Positions 8,475-16,269 of a stretch of DNA of 38,737 bases are shown one piece after another. The notes under the pieces were generated by a model. That model did not search any database. It saw only the letters and a program-made list of their open reading frames with translations, and had not been told where the DNA came from. The translations under genes were made by a program, and so were the position numbers. Every line of letters starts with the position of its first letter. The first letter of the stretch is position 1. Source of the DNA: Promethearchaeota archaeon (GTDB lineage: Archaea; Asgardarchaeota; Lokiarchaeia; Sigyniarchaeales; SOKP01); the NCBI GenBank assembly GCA_004524535.1, contig SDNY01000021.1:1-38737 (forward strand), read 5' to 3'.

Positions 8475-9731
8475 TTAATCTTCTAAAGCGTCTAAAAACA
8501 ATTCTACCAAATCTACCATTTTTATATCAGAATTGAGCGCATCAATGGCGTCAAATAAGTTCCTAAAACAAAAAGGACATGTACTTACTAAGATTTTTAC
8601 ACCAGTTTCCTTAGCATCCTCAACACGATTTTTAGCCATTTCAAGAGCTAAATCAGGAAAGCCCTTCTTTACACCGCCTCCTGCCCCGCAACACATGGCC
8701 CCTTCTCGATTTGTCTTCATTTCAACGAGATTGGAGATTTTATTAAGTATATTTCTTGGTACTTCATATAAGCCCATATGTCTTCCAATATGACATGGAT
8801 CATGATATGTTATATTAATATCCAATTTTTTTAATTTAAGGTTTTTTTGGGCAATAAGTTCGTTTAAAAACTCAACTGTGTGTAAAATCTCTATCCCTTC
8901 TAATTTATTTCCATAATCTTTTTTAAGAGTTCGATAACAACCAGCACAACTTGTGATAATTTTCTTTATTCCTCTCTCTTTAAATAATTTAGCGTTTTTT
9001 TCTGCCACTACTTCGAAAGCTTTCCTATCACCCGTCCGCATTGCTACACTTCCACAGCAAACCTCATTTTCTCCAAAGATAGAAAAATCTACGCCCAATT
9101 TGTGTAATATTTTAGCTGTAGCTATCGCAACATTATGAATTTGAGATGTTAATGCTGCTGTACATCCGACAAAATATAAGACTTCAGCATTTTCTTTACT
9201 AGCGTTTTTTATTTTAAAATCCAACTTTTCAGTCCATTCAGTCTTCTCTTTATTATCTCTGCCATAAGGATTTAATAATTCAACCATAGCTTTGTTCATA
9301 GGTATATGTGATTCTAATGCAAATCCTGCTTCTACCAAATCTGCTCTCAGTGCTTCATAAGTTCTAACATTTTCAGCCCAATTATGGTTAGCAAAATTAA
9401 TTTTTTCATTAAAAGAATTATGACAAAACTCCTCACATGCACCACATAAAGAACATTGAAATATGATCTCGCTCAGTTCTGGACTCAATTCTAAATCCCC
9501 CCATAATAATCCTTTTAAAATGAGGTTTTTCCCTCGTGCGAAGTATGGTTCGAATTTTGGGGTAACCTCAGTTTGATATACAGGGCATACATAATATATT
9601 CCTGCAAAAGGTGCTTGAGGCGTTCTACATTGACCACACTGCACACAGGCAAAAGCAGCTGATCTCAATTCTTCTAAATTCTTTAATTGTCCTTTATTTC
9701 CATTTTTTTGAATTTCTTTACTATCGCTCAT
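8475..9731 (-). CDS. GlcF/HdrD-like Fe-S oxidoreductase subunit (CCG domains)
   Basis: The N-terminus carries two cysteine clusters, CVQCGQC with a later YVCPVY, and CSLCGACEEFC, fitting two [4Fe-4S] centres. The first has its fourth Cys unusually far away. Two CCG domains follow: CCGSVAMRTG with SCAGCYRTL, and MCCGAGGG with STCPFCFRNL. This is the electron-transfer partner of flavin 2-hydroxyacid oxidoreductases (glycolate, lactate), passing electrons to a membrane or soluble carrier. The ATG at 9731 is chosen because GGTGA lies five bases upstream; the frame also opens at a TTG directly after the stop of the upstream gene. It follows the FAD subunit almost immediately, giving a two-gene enzyme. 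Confidence 0.88.
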   Translation of the reverse strand: MSDSKEIQKNGNKGQLKNLEELRSAAFACVQCGQCRTPQAPFAGIYYVCPVYQTEVTPKFEPYFARGKNLILKGLLWGDLELSPELSEIIFQCSLCGACEEFCHNSFNEKINFANHNWAENVRTYEALRADLVEAGFALESHIPMNKAMVELLNPYGRDNKEKTEWTEKLDFKIKNASKENAEVLYFVGCTAALTSQIHNVAIATAKILHKLGVDFSIFGENEVCCGSVAMRTGDRKAFEVVAEKNAKLFKERGIKKIITSCAGCYRTLKKDYGNKLEGIEILHTVEFLNELIAQKNLKLKKLDINITYHDPCHIGRHMGLYEVPRNILNKISNLVEMKTNREGAMCCGAGGGVKKGFPDLALEMAKNRVEDAKETGVKILVSTCPFCFRNLFDAIDALNSDIKMVDLVELFLDALED

Positions 9732-9743
9732 ATTAATCACCAA

Positions 9744-11261
9744 TTAGTATTTATCTCCTAAATAAAACTTCCCCGGGCTCAAAATTCCATTTGGATCAAG
9801 GGCTTTTTTAATTGTTATCATAAAATTGTAATATTCTTCTGTTAGTGCTCCAGAATCCACTAATGCCCTTCCAATGATCTCTCCCATCCAGTAATGGATT
9901 CCCCCTGTTTCCTTTATCTGAGCGATTATTAGATCTTTCCATATTTCATAATGTTTCTCTCTCAATTCTGGATCAGATTTCATAAATAATAAACCCCCTG
10001 TTATATCTAAATAAGTCGGATAAACGCCAAATACAATAAAGCTTGCACTCCCGCCCCCAGCTTCATTGAGTTTATTTACATTTCTTTTATTCCAATCATC
10101 ATATAATTTAATATAATCTGGCAATTGATAAGTTGGGCATTTTAGGCAAGAACCACAAGTACCTGCACTAGTTCCTGTCAATCCCCAATACGCATAAGCC
10201 CATTGCCATCTTCCTTCTTCTTCATAAAACCATTTTCCAAAATTACCTTCTTCTAAAGTATCTCCTAATTGCCTTAATTCAGCATCTTTAGCGATTTTTT
10301 CAATTCTTTCTACATTATGTTCTAGGTCTTTTTGTGTGTTTGCTACAGTTGTGTAATATAAAAGTCCACCTCTAACTTTAGCGTCTTTTAAAGGCCCAAA
10401 TATTCCTCCTCCTCCTCTCAATATTGTAACAAAAGTTGGAGGATAGTAATAAAAATCATGTAGTGGTAAATGATTTTGTTGCCATTGTATCATTACATCT
10501 GTAACTCTTTCTGAGGGTGTTTTATCTTTAGCTTTTTTAATCTCATATGTGTTAAATGCTGCATATTCCGGTAGTGGATATAAATGAAAAGATGCTTTTG
10601 TCTTTATACCGTGAATTCCAACATCTCCTAAAAATAATCCAGAATAATCAGGACCTAATCCAAATCTTGTAAATTGTTTCTCTGTAAAAGAATTAGCTTT
10701 TGCACCCGTATATATTATCTCTCCGGTGGGTAGAACTACTTCTAAACCAACACATTGTTCTGTAACTGCTCCATACATGGCAGCCCCTCCACCTCCAACA
10801 GAATTATTTGAAAGCCCTCCCCCAACTGTTGCTGAAAATCCAGAGGCAGGCCCAGTTGACCCCGTATAATATCCAATTCCAATATGTCTTAATTGTTCGC
10901 ATAATTCACTCCAAGATATTCCAACTTCAACTGTAACTACCTGATTTTTCTCATCAACATCTAAAATTTTATTCATTCGAGTTACATCTATTACAAGCCC
11001 CCCTTTACCAATTGGTTTTGCTCCCCCTGTTAAATCTGCTCCGCCACCTCTAGGTGTTATTATTATCTTATCTTGATTTGCTATTTTTAAGATTTCAGAT
11101 ACTTCTTCAGCGGTACTTGGACGAACAACTAAATCTGGAATACCTTGTAAAACTGTATCGCAATTCATTGAGTAAGAATAACATATTGGTTTTGAATCGG
11201 ACACATATTTAGTTCCTACAATATTTTCGATCTTCTCATAAACATTTTGAATTTCAGTCAT
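9744..11261 (-). CDS. GlcD-like FAD-linked 2-hydroxyacid oxidoreductase
   Basis: A 505-residue flavoprotein. The FAD-binding PCMH domain covers about residues 35-230 (PRGGGADLTGGA; then SGFSATVGGGLSNNS) and the FAD-oxidase C-terminal domain ends with LDPNGILSPGKF, a hallmark of GlcD and D-lactate dehydrogenases. It would oxidise a 2-hydroxy acid such as glycolate or lactate, passing electrons to the GlcF-like protein encoded just downstream. An extra cysteine motif, TCGSCLKCP, in the second half is not part of the usual GlcD pattern and may bind a metal or contact the Fe-S subunit. First gene of the operon; an inverted repeat around a TATA box lies in its promoter. Confidence 0.88.
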   Translation of the reverse strand: MTEIQNVYEKIENIVGTKYVSDSKPICYSYSMNCDTVLQGIPDLVVRPSTAEEVSEILKIANQDKIIITPRGGGADLTGGAKPIGKGGLVIDVTRMNKILDVDEKNQVVTVEVGISWSELCEQLRHIGIGYYTGSTGPASGFSATVGGGLSNNSVGGGGAAMYGAVTEQCVGLEVVLPTGEIIYTGAKANSFTEKQFTRFGLGPDYSGLFLGDVGIHGIKTKASFHLYPLPEYAAFNTYEIKKAKDKTPSERVTDVMIQWQQNHLPLHDFYYYPPTFVTILRGGGGIFGPLKDAKVRGGLLYYTTVANTQKDLEHNVERIEKIAKDAELRQLGDTLEEGNFGKWFYEEEGRWQWAYAYWGLTGTSAGTCGSCLKCPTYQLPDYIKLYDDWNKRNVNKLNEAGGGSASFIVFGVYPTYLDITGGLLFMKSDPELREKHYEIWKDLIIAQIKETGGIHYWMGEIIGRALVDSGALTEEYYNFMITIKKALDPNGILSPGKFYLGDKY

Positions 11262-11294
11262 AATATTATCTATTTTTAATTAATTTAAATGATC

Positions 11295-11332
11295 ATTTGA
11301 TGTATTCATATTTAAATAATTTCACATCAAAT
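11295..11332 (-). promoter_or_regulatory. TATA box framed by a 9-bp inverted repeat (candidate operator)
   Basis: ATTTGATGT (11295-11303) and ACATCAAAT (11324-11332) are a perfect inverted repeat flanking ATATTTAAATAA (11308-11319), a good archaeal TATA box for the minus-strand GlcD-like gene starting at 11261. A dimeric regulator bound here would block or recruit TBP/TFB. A separate perfect palindrome AAATGATCATTT lies at 11287-11298. The regulator is unknown; it could be the neighbouring kinase pathway or an Lrp-type protein. Confidence 0.5.
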
Positions 11333-11445
11333 TTTAATATTGAATTAATGAATTATTTTAAATATAAATTTTTAAGTTATATTGCGAAGAATTTAATTAT
11401 TTAACTATTATAGTTTTTAATTGTGTTCAAATAATTTGTGCCTAT

Positions 11446-11456
11446 TGTATAAAAGA
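11446..11456 (+). promoter_or_regulatory. TATA box of the histidine kinase gene
   Basis: TTGTATAAAAG lies about 27-37 bp before the kinase ATG at 11483. With the usual archaeal spacing of about 25 bp to the start site, the transcript would have a very short or no leader. This is a sequence match only. Confidence 0.4.
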
Positions 11457-11482
11457 TAAAAATCAATTGAGTATGATAAAGA

Positions 11483-14400
11483 ATGAAAAATAATAGAGAA
11501 TCCGAAAAACAATATAGAAACTTTCTAGAGAATCTGAATGACATCGCTTACGAAACAGACAAATTTGGCAATATAACTTATTGTAATAAGATTACAGAAG
11601 AAATAAGTGGTTTATCTATGGATAAAATAATAGGATATAATTTCTTACACTTGTTTTCAGAAGAAAATGGGAAGTTAGCATTAGAAAATTTTACTAAAAC
11701 TCTAAATGGAGAATCTCCTACATTTGAACTAACCTTTATCAATAGTGGAAAAATTTGTCAGTTTAGTAATAAACCATTGAAAAATGATAAAGAAGAAATT
11801 ATTGGTGTATCTGGTATTGCAAGAGACATCACCGAACGCAAGAAGGTGGAGCACGAATTAAAAATATATCAAGATCACCTTGAGGTATTAATAAATGAGA
11901 AGACTAAAGAATTAAAAAAATCAGAAGAAAATTATCGTATAATTACGGAAACAGCTAATGATTTAATCCGCATTCTTAACGATCAATTTAAAATCGAATA
12001 TGTTAATGAATTAACTCATTTAAGAATATTAGGATATTCAAAAGATGAAATGATTGGAAAGTTTGCTGGAATTTTTATGCATCCAGATGAGTATGAACAA
12101 ATTGGCAAATATGCATTTGAATTCCGAAAATATGGATCTTCTAGTCGTGAAGGAAGATTTAAGCATAAAAATGGAATTTGGATCTGGATGGATATTAAAA
12201 GTAAAAGGTATTTTGATAATGAAGGAAATTTGAAAGTATTAACGATTTCAAGAGAAATCACAGACCGTAAAAAAGCAGAACAAAAATTAAAAGAATCAGA
12301 AGAAAGATATCGTATAATTATGGAAACAGCTAATGATTTAATCCGTGTTCTTAACGATAAAGTTGAGATCGAATATATTAACGAATCAACTCATTTAAGA
12401 ATATTAGGATATTCAAAAGATGATTTGATTGGAAAATTCCCGGGAATTTTTATCCATCCAGATGATTATAAACACATGAGTAAATACGTAATTAAACTCC
12501 GAAAAGAAGGATACTACCAACGTGAAGTAAGATTTAAGCATAAAAATGGAACTTGGATCTGGATGGATATTAAAAGTAAAATGTATTTTGATAATGAAGG
12601 AAATTGGAAAGTATTAACGATTTCAAGAGAAATTACAGACCGTAAAAAAGCAGAACAAAAATTAAAAGAATCAGAAGAAAAATTTAAAGCACTTTTTAAA
12701 GGAGGGCCAGTTCCAACATATACATGGCAAGAAGTAGGAAATGATTTCAAATTAATTAATTATAATAATGCTGCGGAAAAATTTACTCTTGGAGATGTGA
12801 AAAAATATTTAGGATTAAAAGCTTCTGAGATGTATAAAGATCGACCTGAGATCTTAAAGGACTTGCATAGTTGTCTTGAAAAGAAAATCAATATTACTCG
12901 TGAGGTGAAATATTATATCAATATTTTAAAAGAAGAAAAAGATCTTTTAGCGAAATATAGTTATATCCCTCCAGACTTGGTATTAGTTCATACAGAGGAT
13001 ATTACAGAAAGAATAAATGCAGAGCAAAAATTAAGAGAATCTGAAGAGAATTATCGTAATATGATTAATAATTTAGATATTGGTTTCTATAAGGGTGAAT
13101 TTAAAGGAAAATTATTAATGCATAATCCTGTCTTAAATGAAATCCTTGGAATTGATCCTTCAAAAAATTTAATTGGCTCAGAGGCGTCTAAATTCTTTAT
13201 TAATCCCGAAGATCAAGAAATCTATTATGAACGATTAATCAATCAAGGATTCATTAAGAATTTTATTATTCAATTAAAAAAAGTAAATGGAGAAAAAATA
13301 AATGTAGAAATAAACGCTCATATGATTTATAATATTGAAGGGAAGCCAAAAGAAATTGAAGGTACAGCCGTGGACATCACCGAAAAATACAGATTAGAAC
13401 AAAAATTAAAGGATTCTGAAATAAAATATCGACATTTATTCGAAAGTTCTCCATACGTTATAGGATTATTAGATCTGAAAGGAAATTTAATAGATTGTAA
13501 CAATGCTGTAAATAAATTACTTTATTTACAATCTAAAGAAGATATAATTGGAAAAAATTTCAGAGAACTTTTTTCAGTAACAAATAAAAACAAACATCTT
13601 ATTCCGATATTCGAAAGAATTTCCAATATAATAAGCAATGGTGATAATACAGAGACGTTTGAATTTCTATTGAATAGGTCTATTGGAGATGTTATATGGC
13701 TAAGTTTAGATTGTTCTTTAATAAAAATAGAAAAAGAAACCCTAATACAAATCATAATCCAAGATATAACAGAACGTAAGAGTTTTGAACAAACTTTAAA
13801 AAGATCTGAAGAAAAATTTCGCTTTCTTTTTGAGAATACGCCTAGTTCTATACTTTTAATAAATCCTGAGGGGATAATTGTTGATTGTAATCCCGCAACT
13901 GAAAAAATAACTGGATATAAAAAACAAGAATTAATAGGCAGAAACTACAGAAATCTCTCTGCAATCGCGCCTAAATATATAGAAATAGCAGATTCTCTTT
14001 TCAGAGAATTCTTTGAAGGAAGAGAACTACATCGTTTAGATATACAACTCTACCATAAAGAAAATCGCTTGATATGGGTAAATTTACAATCATCACTTGT
14101 GAAAATCGGGGAAAAAAGATATTTGCAGTTACTTATGAATGATATTACTGAGCGTAAAAACGCCGAGGCTTTAGTAAAAGAAGAAATTAAAAAATTAAAA
14201 GAATTAGATCAAATTAGAAAAAATCTAATTATTAGAGTATCGCACGAGCTTAAAACCCCCTTAATTCCAGTATGTGGAGGGACTGAGCTTCTTTTAGATG
14301 AATATGAAGAAAAATTATTAGAAAAGGGAATTAGTGAGATAATAAGGATGATTGACAGGGGAGGTCGACGATTAAAATCGTTGATTAACAAATTACTTGA

Positions 14401-14905
14401 CTTATCTCGACTAGAATATGGTATGCTTTCATTGGAAAAACAAAAAAGCAATTTAAGCGAGATAATAAAAGAATGTTCCGCTGATATGACCTTTTTAATT
14501 AAAAATAGAGATATCACGCTTAATCTTGAGATTCCAGACAATTTTTATTTAGATATAGATGCGATGAGAATTAATCAAGTAATTACAAACCTTTTGTCGA
14601 ATGCCATTAAAAACACACCACCTCAAGGTAAAATATCCGTATTTTTAGAAAAAGATAATAATTGGGCAAAAATGACTGTAGCCGATACAGGAGTGGGTTT
14701 AACTAAGGAAGAGATGGCCATAATTTTCAATAGATTCAGTAAAATAGAAAGAAATGAAAAAGGACTTGAATATATAGATATTACAGGCTCGGGATTAGGC
14801 TTATTTATTTCAAAAGAAATTATAGATTTACATGGCGGCAAGATTTGGGTTGAATCTAAAGGGAGAGGATTAGGAAGCAATTTCATAATTGAACTACCTA
14901 TTTAA
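11483..14905 (+). CDS. multi-PAS sensor histidine kinase
   Basis: A 1140-residue soluble sensor kinase without obvious membrane segments. About seven PAS/PAC units run from residue 5 to 895, each closed by DITERK- or EITDRK-like sequence. A HisKA domain follows with phospho-acceptor H921 (RVSHELKTPL), then a HATPase domain with N box (NLLSNAIKN, about 1035), G1 (DTGVGL, about 1067) and G2 (GSGLGLFI, about 1102). It would sense a small ligand or redox state and autophosphorylate. No receiver domain or response regulator is encoded nearby, so the phospho-partner is elsewhere. PAS units 2 and 3 (residues 147-271, 272-396) are a tandem duplication. The next gene, 83 bp on, encodes a longin-like protein and may share the transcript. 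Confidence 0.9.
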   Translation: MKNNRESEKQYRNFLENLNDIAYETDKFGNITYCNKITEEISGLSMDKIIGYNFLHLFSEENGKLALENFTKTLNGESPTFELTFINSGKICQFSNKPLKNDKEEIIGVSGIARDITERKKVEHELKIYQDHLEVLINEKTKELKKSEENYRIITETANDLIRILNDQFKIEYVNELTHLRILGYSKDEMIGKFAGIFMHPDEYEQIGKYAFEFRKYGSSSREGRFKHKNGIWIWMDIKSKRYFDNEGNLKVLTISREITDRKKAEQKLKESEERYRIIMETANDLIRVLNDKVEIEYINESTHLRILGYSKDDLIGKFPGIFIHPDDYKHMSKYVIKLRKEGYYQREVRFKHKNGTWIWMDIKSKMYFDNEGNWKVLTISREITDRKKAEQKLKESEEKFKALFKGGPVPTYTWQEVGNDFKLINYNNAAEKFTLGDVKKYLGLKASEMYKDRPEILKDLHSCLEKKINITREVKYYINILKEEKDLLAKYSYIPPDLVLVHTEDITERINAEQKLRESEENYRNMINNLDIGFYKGEFKGKLLMHNPVLNEILGIDPSKNLIGSEASKFFINPEDQEIYYERLINQGFIKNFIIQLKKVNGEKINVEINAHMIYNIEGKPKEIEGTAVDITEKYRLEQKLKDSEIKYRHLFESSPYVIGLLDLKGNLIDCNNAVNKLLYLQSKEDIIGKNFRELFSVTNKNKHLIPIFERISNIISNGDNTETFEFLLNRSIGDVIWLSLDCSLIKIEKETLIQIIIQDITERKSFEQTLKRSEEKFRFLFENTPSSILLINPEGIIVDCNPATEKITGYKKQELIGRNYRNLSAIAPKYIEIADSLFREFFEGRELHRLDIQLYHKENRLIWVNLQSSLVKIGEKRYLQLLMNDITERKNAEALVKEEIKKLKELDQIRKNLIIRVSHELKTPLIPVCGGTELLLDEYEEKLLEKGISEIIRMIDRGGRRLKSLINKLLDLSRLEYGMLSLEKQKSNLSEIIKECSADMTFLIKNRDITLNLEIPDNFYLDIDAMRINQVITNLLSNAIKNTPPQGKISVFLEKDNNWAKMTVADTGVGLTKEEMAIIFNRFSKIERNEKGLEYIDITGSGLGLFISKEIIDLHGGKIWVESKGRGLGSNFIIELPI
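11921..12670 (+). repeat. 375-bp tandem duplication encoding PAS units 2 and 3
   Basis: Two adjacent units, 11921-12295 and 12296-12670, are exactly 375 bp (125 codons) each and both begin TCAGAAGAAA. By hand alignment about three quarters of the residues are identical. The last about 40 codons of each unit (from FKHKNG to AEQKLKE) are nearly identical, while the middle part that would form the ligand pocket differs most. Confidence 0.8.
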
Positions 14906-14988
14906 AAAAAATTACCAATAAAATAAACAAGTAAAATTAATAAAAGAGTAATATTTTAAAAATATCATAAATAAGAATATAATGAACT

Positions 14989-15378
14989 TTGCCGTCAATT
15001 ATTAAACAATTTTGGCTTTTTTCAAAGGATGGGCTTCCAATAGCGGAATTTAGTGGCGACGAGCAAACCTTAGATAAAACACTTATGGGGGGGATAGTGT
15101 CAGCCATTAAAACCTTTTCTCAACAACTTACAAGTAAGGGTTTACAAAGTTTAATGTTAGAAAACGATAAGCTAAGTTTCGGAAAGTCGCACGATGGTAA
15201 TGCTATTCTTGTTTTTAGAACTAGTTCTAAAATTAAAGATAAAAAGATACAAAAAGTATCTAAAAATATTGTTGAAATCTTCGAAGAATTATACGATGTC
15301 AATGATATTTTATCTTGGGATGGAGATGTCAGATATTTTAATGGATTTAAGGAGAAACTTCAAAAATTCCTCAAATAA
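14989..15378 (+). CDS. small longin/roadblock-like domain protein
   Basis: A 129-residue single-domain protein with an alternating pattern typical of longin or roadblock folds: strand (KQFWLFSKDGLPIAEF), helix (LMGGIVSAIKTFSQQL), strands (LQSLMLENDKLSFGK; GNAILVFRTS), a long helix, then WDGD and a C-terminal helix. The same pattern, including the GG-helix and WDGD, forms the C-terminus of the MFS protein at 16270. In eukaryotes and Asgard archaea these folds bind or regulate small GTPases at membranes. The start is TTG because the codon two before it is a stop (TGA at 14983-14985). It follows the histidine kinase by 83 bp. The fold assignment is inference from pattern. Confidence 0.55.
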   Translation: MPSIIKQFWLFSKDGLPIAEFSGDEQTLDKTLMGGIVSAIKTFSQQLTSKGLQSLMLENDKLSFGKSHDGNAILVFRTSSKIKDKKIQKVSKNIVEIFEELYDVNDILSWDGDVRYFNGFKEKLQKFLK

Positions 15379-15552
15379 TCAGAAAAAATAAATGAAACTA
15401 CTAAAGAATAACTGAAATTTTCTGAATATCCCTCATTCTAATAAAATTTAGTAAATCTAATAGATTTAAATACATAATTATCTTTGTATTGAGTTAATAA
15501 GAGAAATTAAAAATTAGAATTTTTTAAAAGAATAAACTAAACTTGATTAAGG

Positions 15553-16251
15553 TTATTTTCTTTTTTTCTTTCTCCTTGAAGGTATTACTACTTTTTGCTC
15601 TCGAACAAAACGTAATCGTTCGATACGATGTTGCATACTCGTTATAATCATTCCAATAAAAAGAAAGCATACAATGATTGTGATCCATTCCATAAGCGGA
15701 ATTATACAAAACCAGAGGATTAAATTAATGATAGTGGCAATAAAACCGAATATAGCAAGGTTTCTTGTGAATTTAAATTTATATAATGCATAGGAGGGTA
15801 AAAAAAAAGTTAAAACGGATATTGTAAATAAACTCATAGACCAAAAAATATGTATCTCCAAATAATCATCTGGAAATATTCCTATCATAATCATTGCCAA
15901 AGCTGTATAGAACCCAGCTGCTTGAGTTAACATTGTGAGTATTTTATTTTTTCTTCCACCGATCCACCATTCATAAAGACCGCCGAAGAATGGGAACATA
16001 GCAATACCTGATATTATACATCCCATATTAAAAAAGACGGAACCTTTTGGATTTTTTGAATACGAACCTAAATCAGAAACCCAGTTAATGAGAGGGTTAT
16101 ATGTCGTAGGGAAAAAAATTATCGATATGATAGTACAACTCCAAAATACAGTAATAACAAATATACCAGAAACGACACTGATTGGCCATTTTCTTGGAAT
16201 TGGGAACGATTTAAGCGTGTTTACAACTTTATCTACTTTTTCCGCTTTCAC
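15553..16251 (-). CDS. DUF998 family membrane protein
   Basis: A 232-residue protein with about six membrane helices and the DUF998 signature after the first helix, INWVSDLGSYSKNPKG followed by FFNMGCIISG. The C-terminus is strongly basic (RRKKKRK), so it probably faces the cytoplasm. The function of DUF998 proteins is not established. The start is GTG at 16251 with AGGAG nearby. The gene lies 18 bp behind the MFS/longin-like fusion and is probably co-transcribed with it. A second DUF998 gene is at 27682. Confidence 0.75.
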   Translation of the reverse strand: MKAEKVDKVVNTLKSFPIPRKWPISVVSGIFVITVFWSCTIISIIFFPTTYNPLINWVSDLGSYSKNPKGSVFFNMGCIISGIAMFPFFGGLYEWWIGGRKNKILTMLTQAAGFYTALAMIMIGIFPDDYLEIHIFWSMSLFTISVLTFFLPSYALYKFKFTRNLAIFGFIATIINLILWFCIIPLMEWITIIVCFLFIGMIITSMQHRIERLRFVREQKVVIPSRRKKKRK

Positions 16252-16269
16252 TAAATATATCTCCTATAA

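Noticed and set aside
11921-12670. Repeat considered as CRISPR or satellite
   Set aside because: The unit is 375 bp, in frame, and encodes PAS domains.
15194-15391. A 65-codon frame overlapping the longin-like gene
   Set aside because: It is out of frame with the patterned protein, Lys/Asn-rich, and has no ribosome site.
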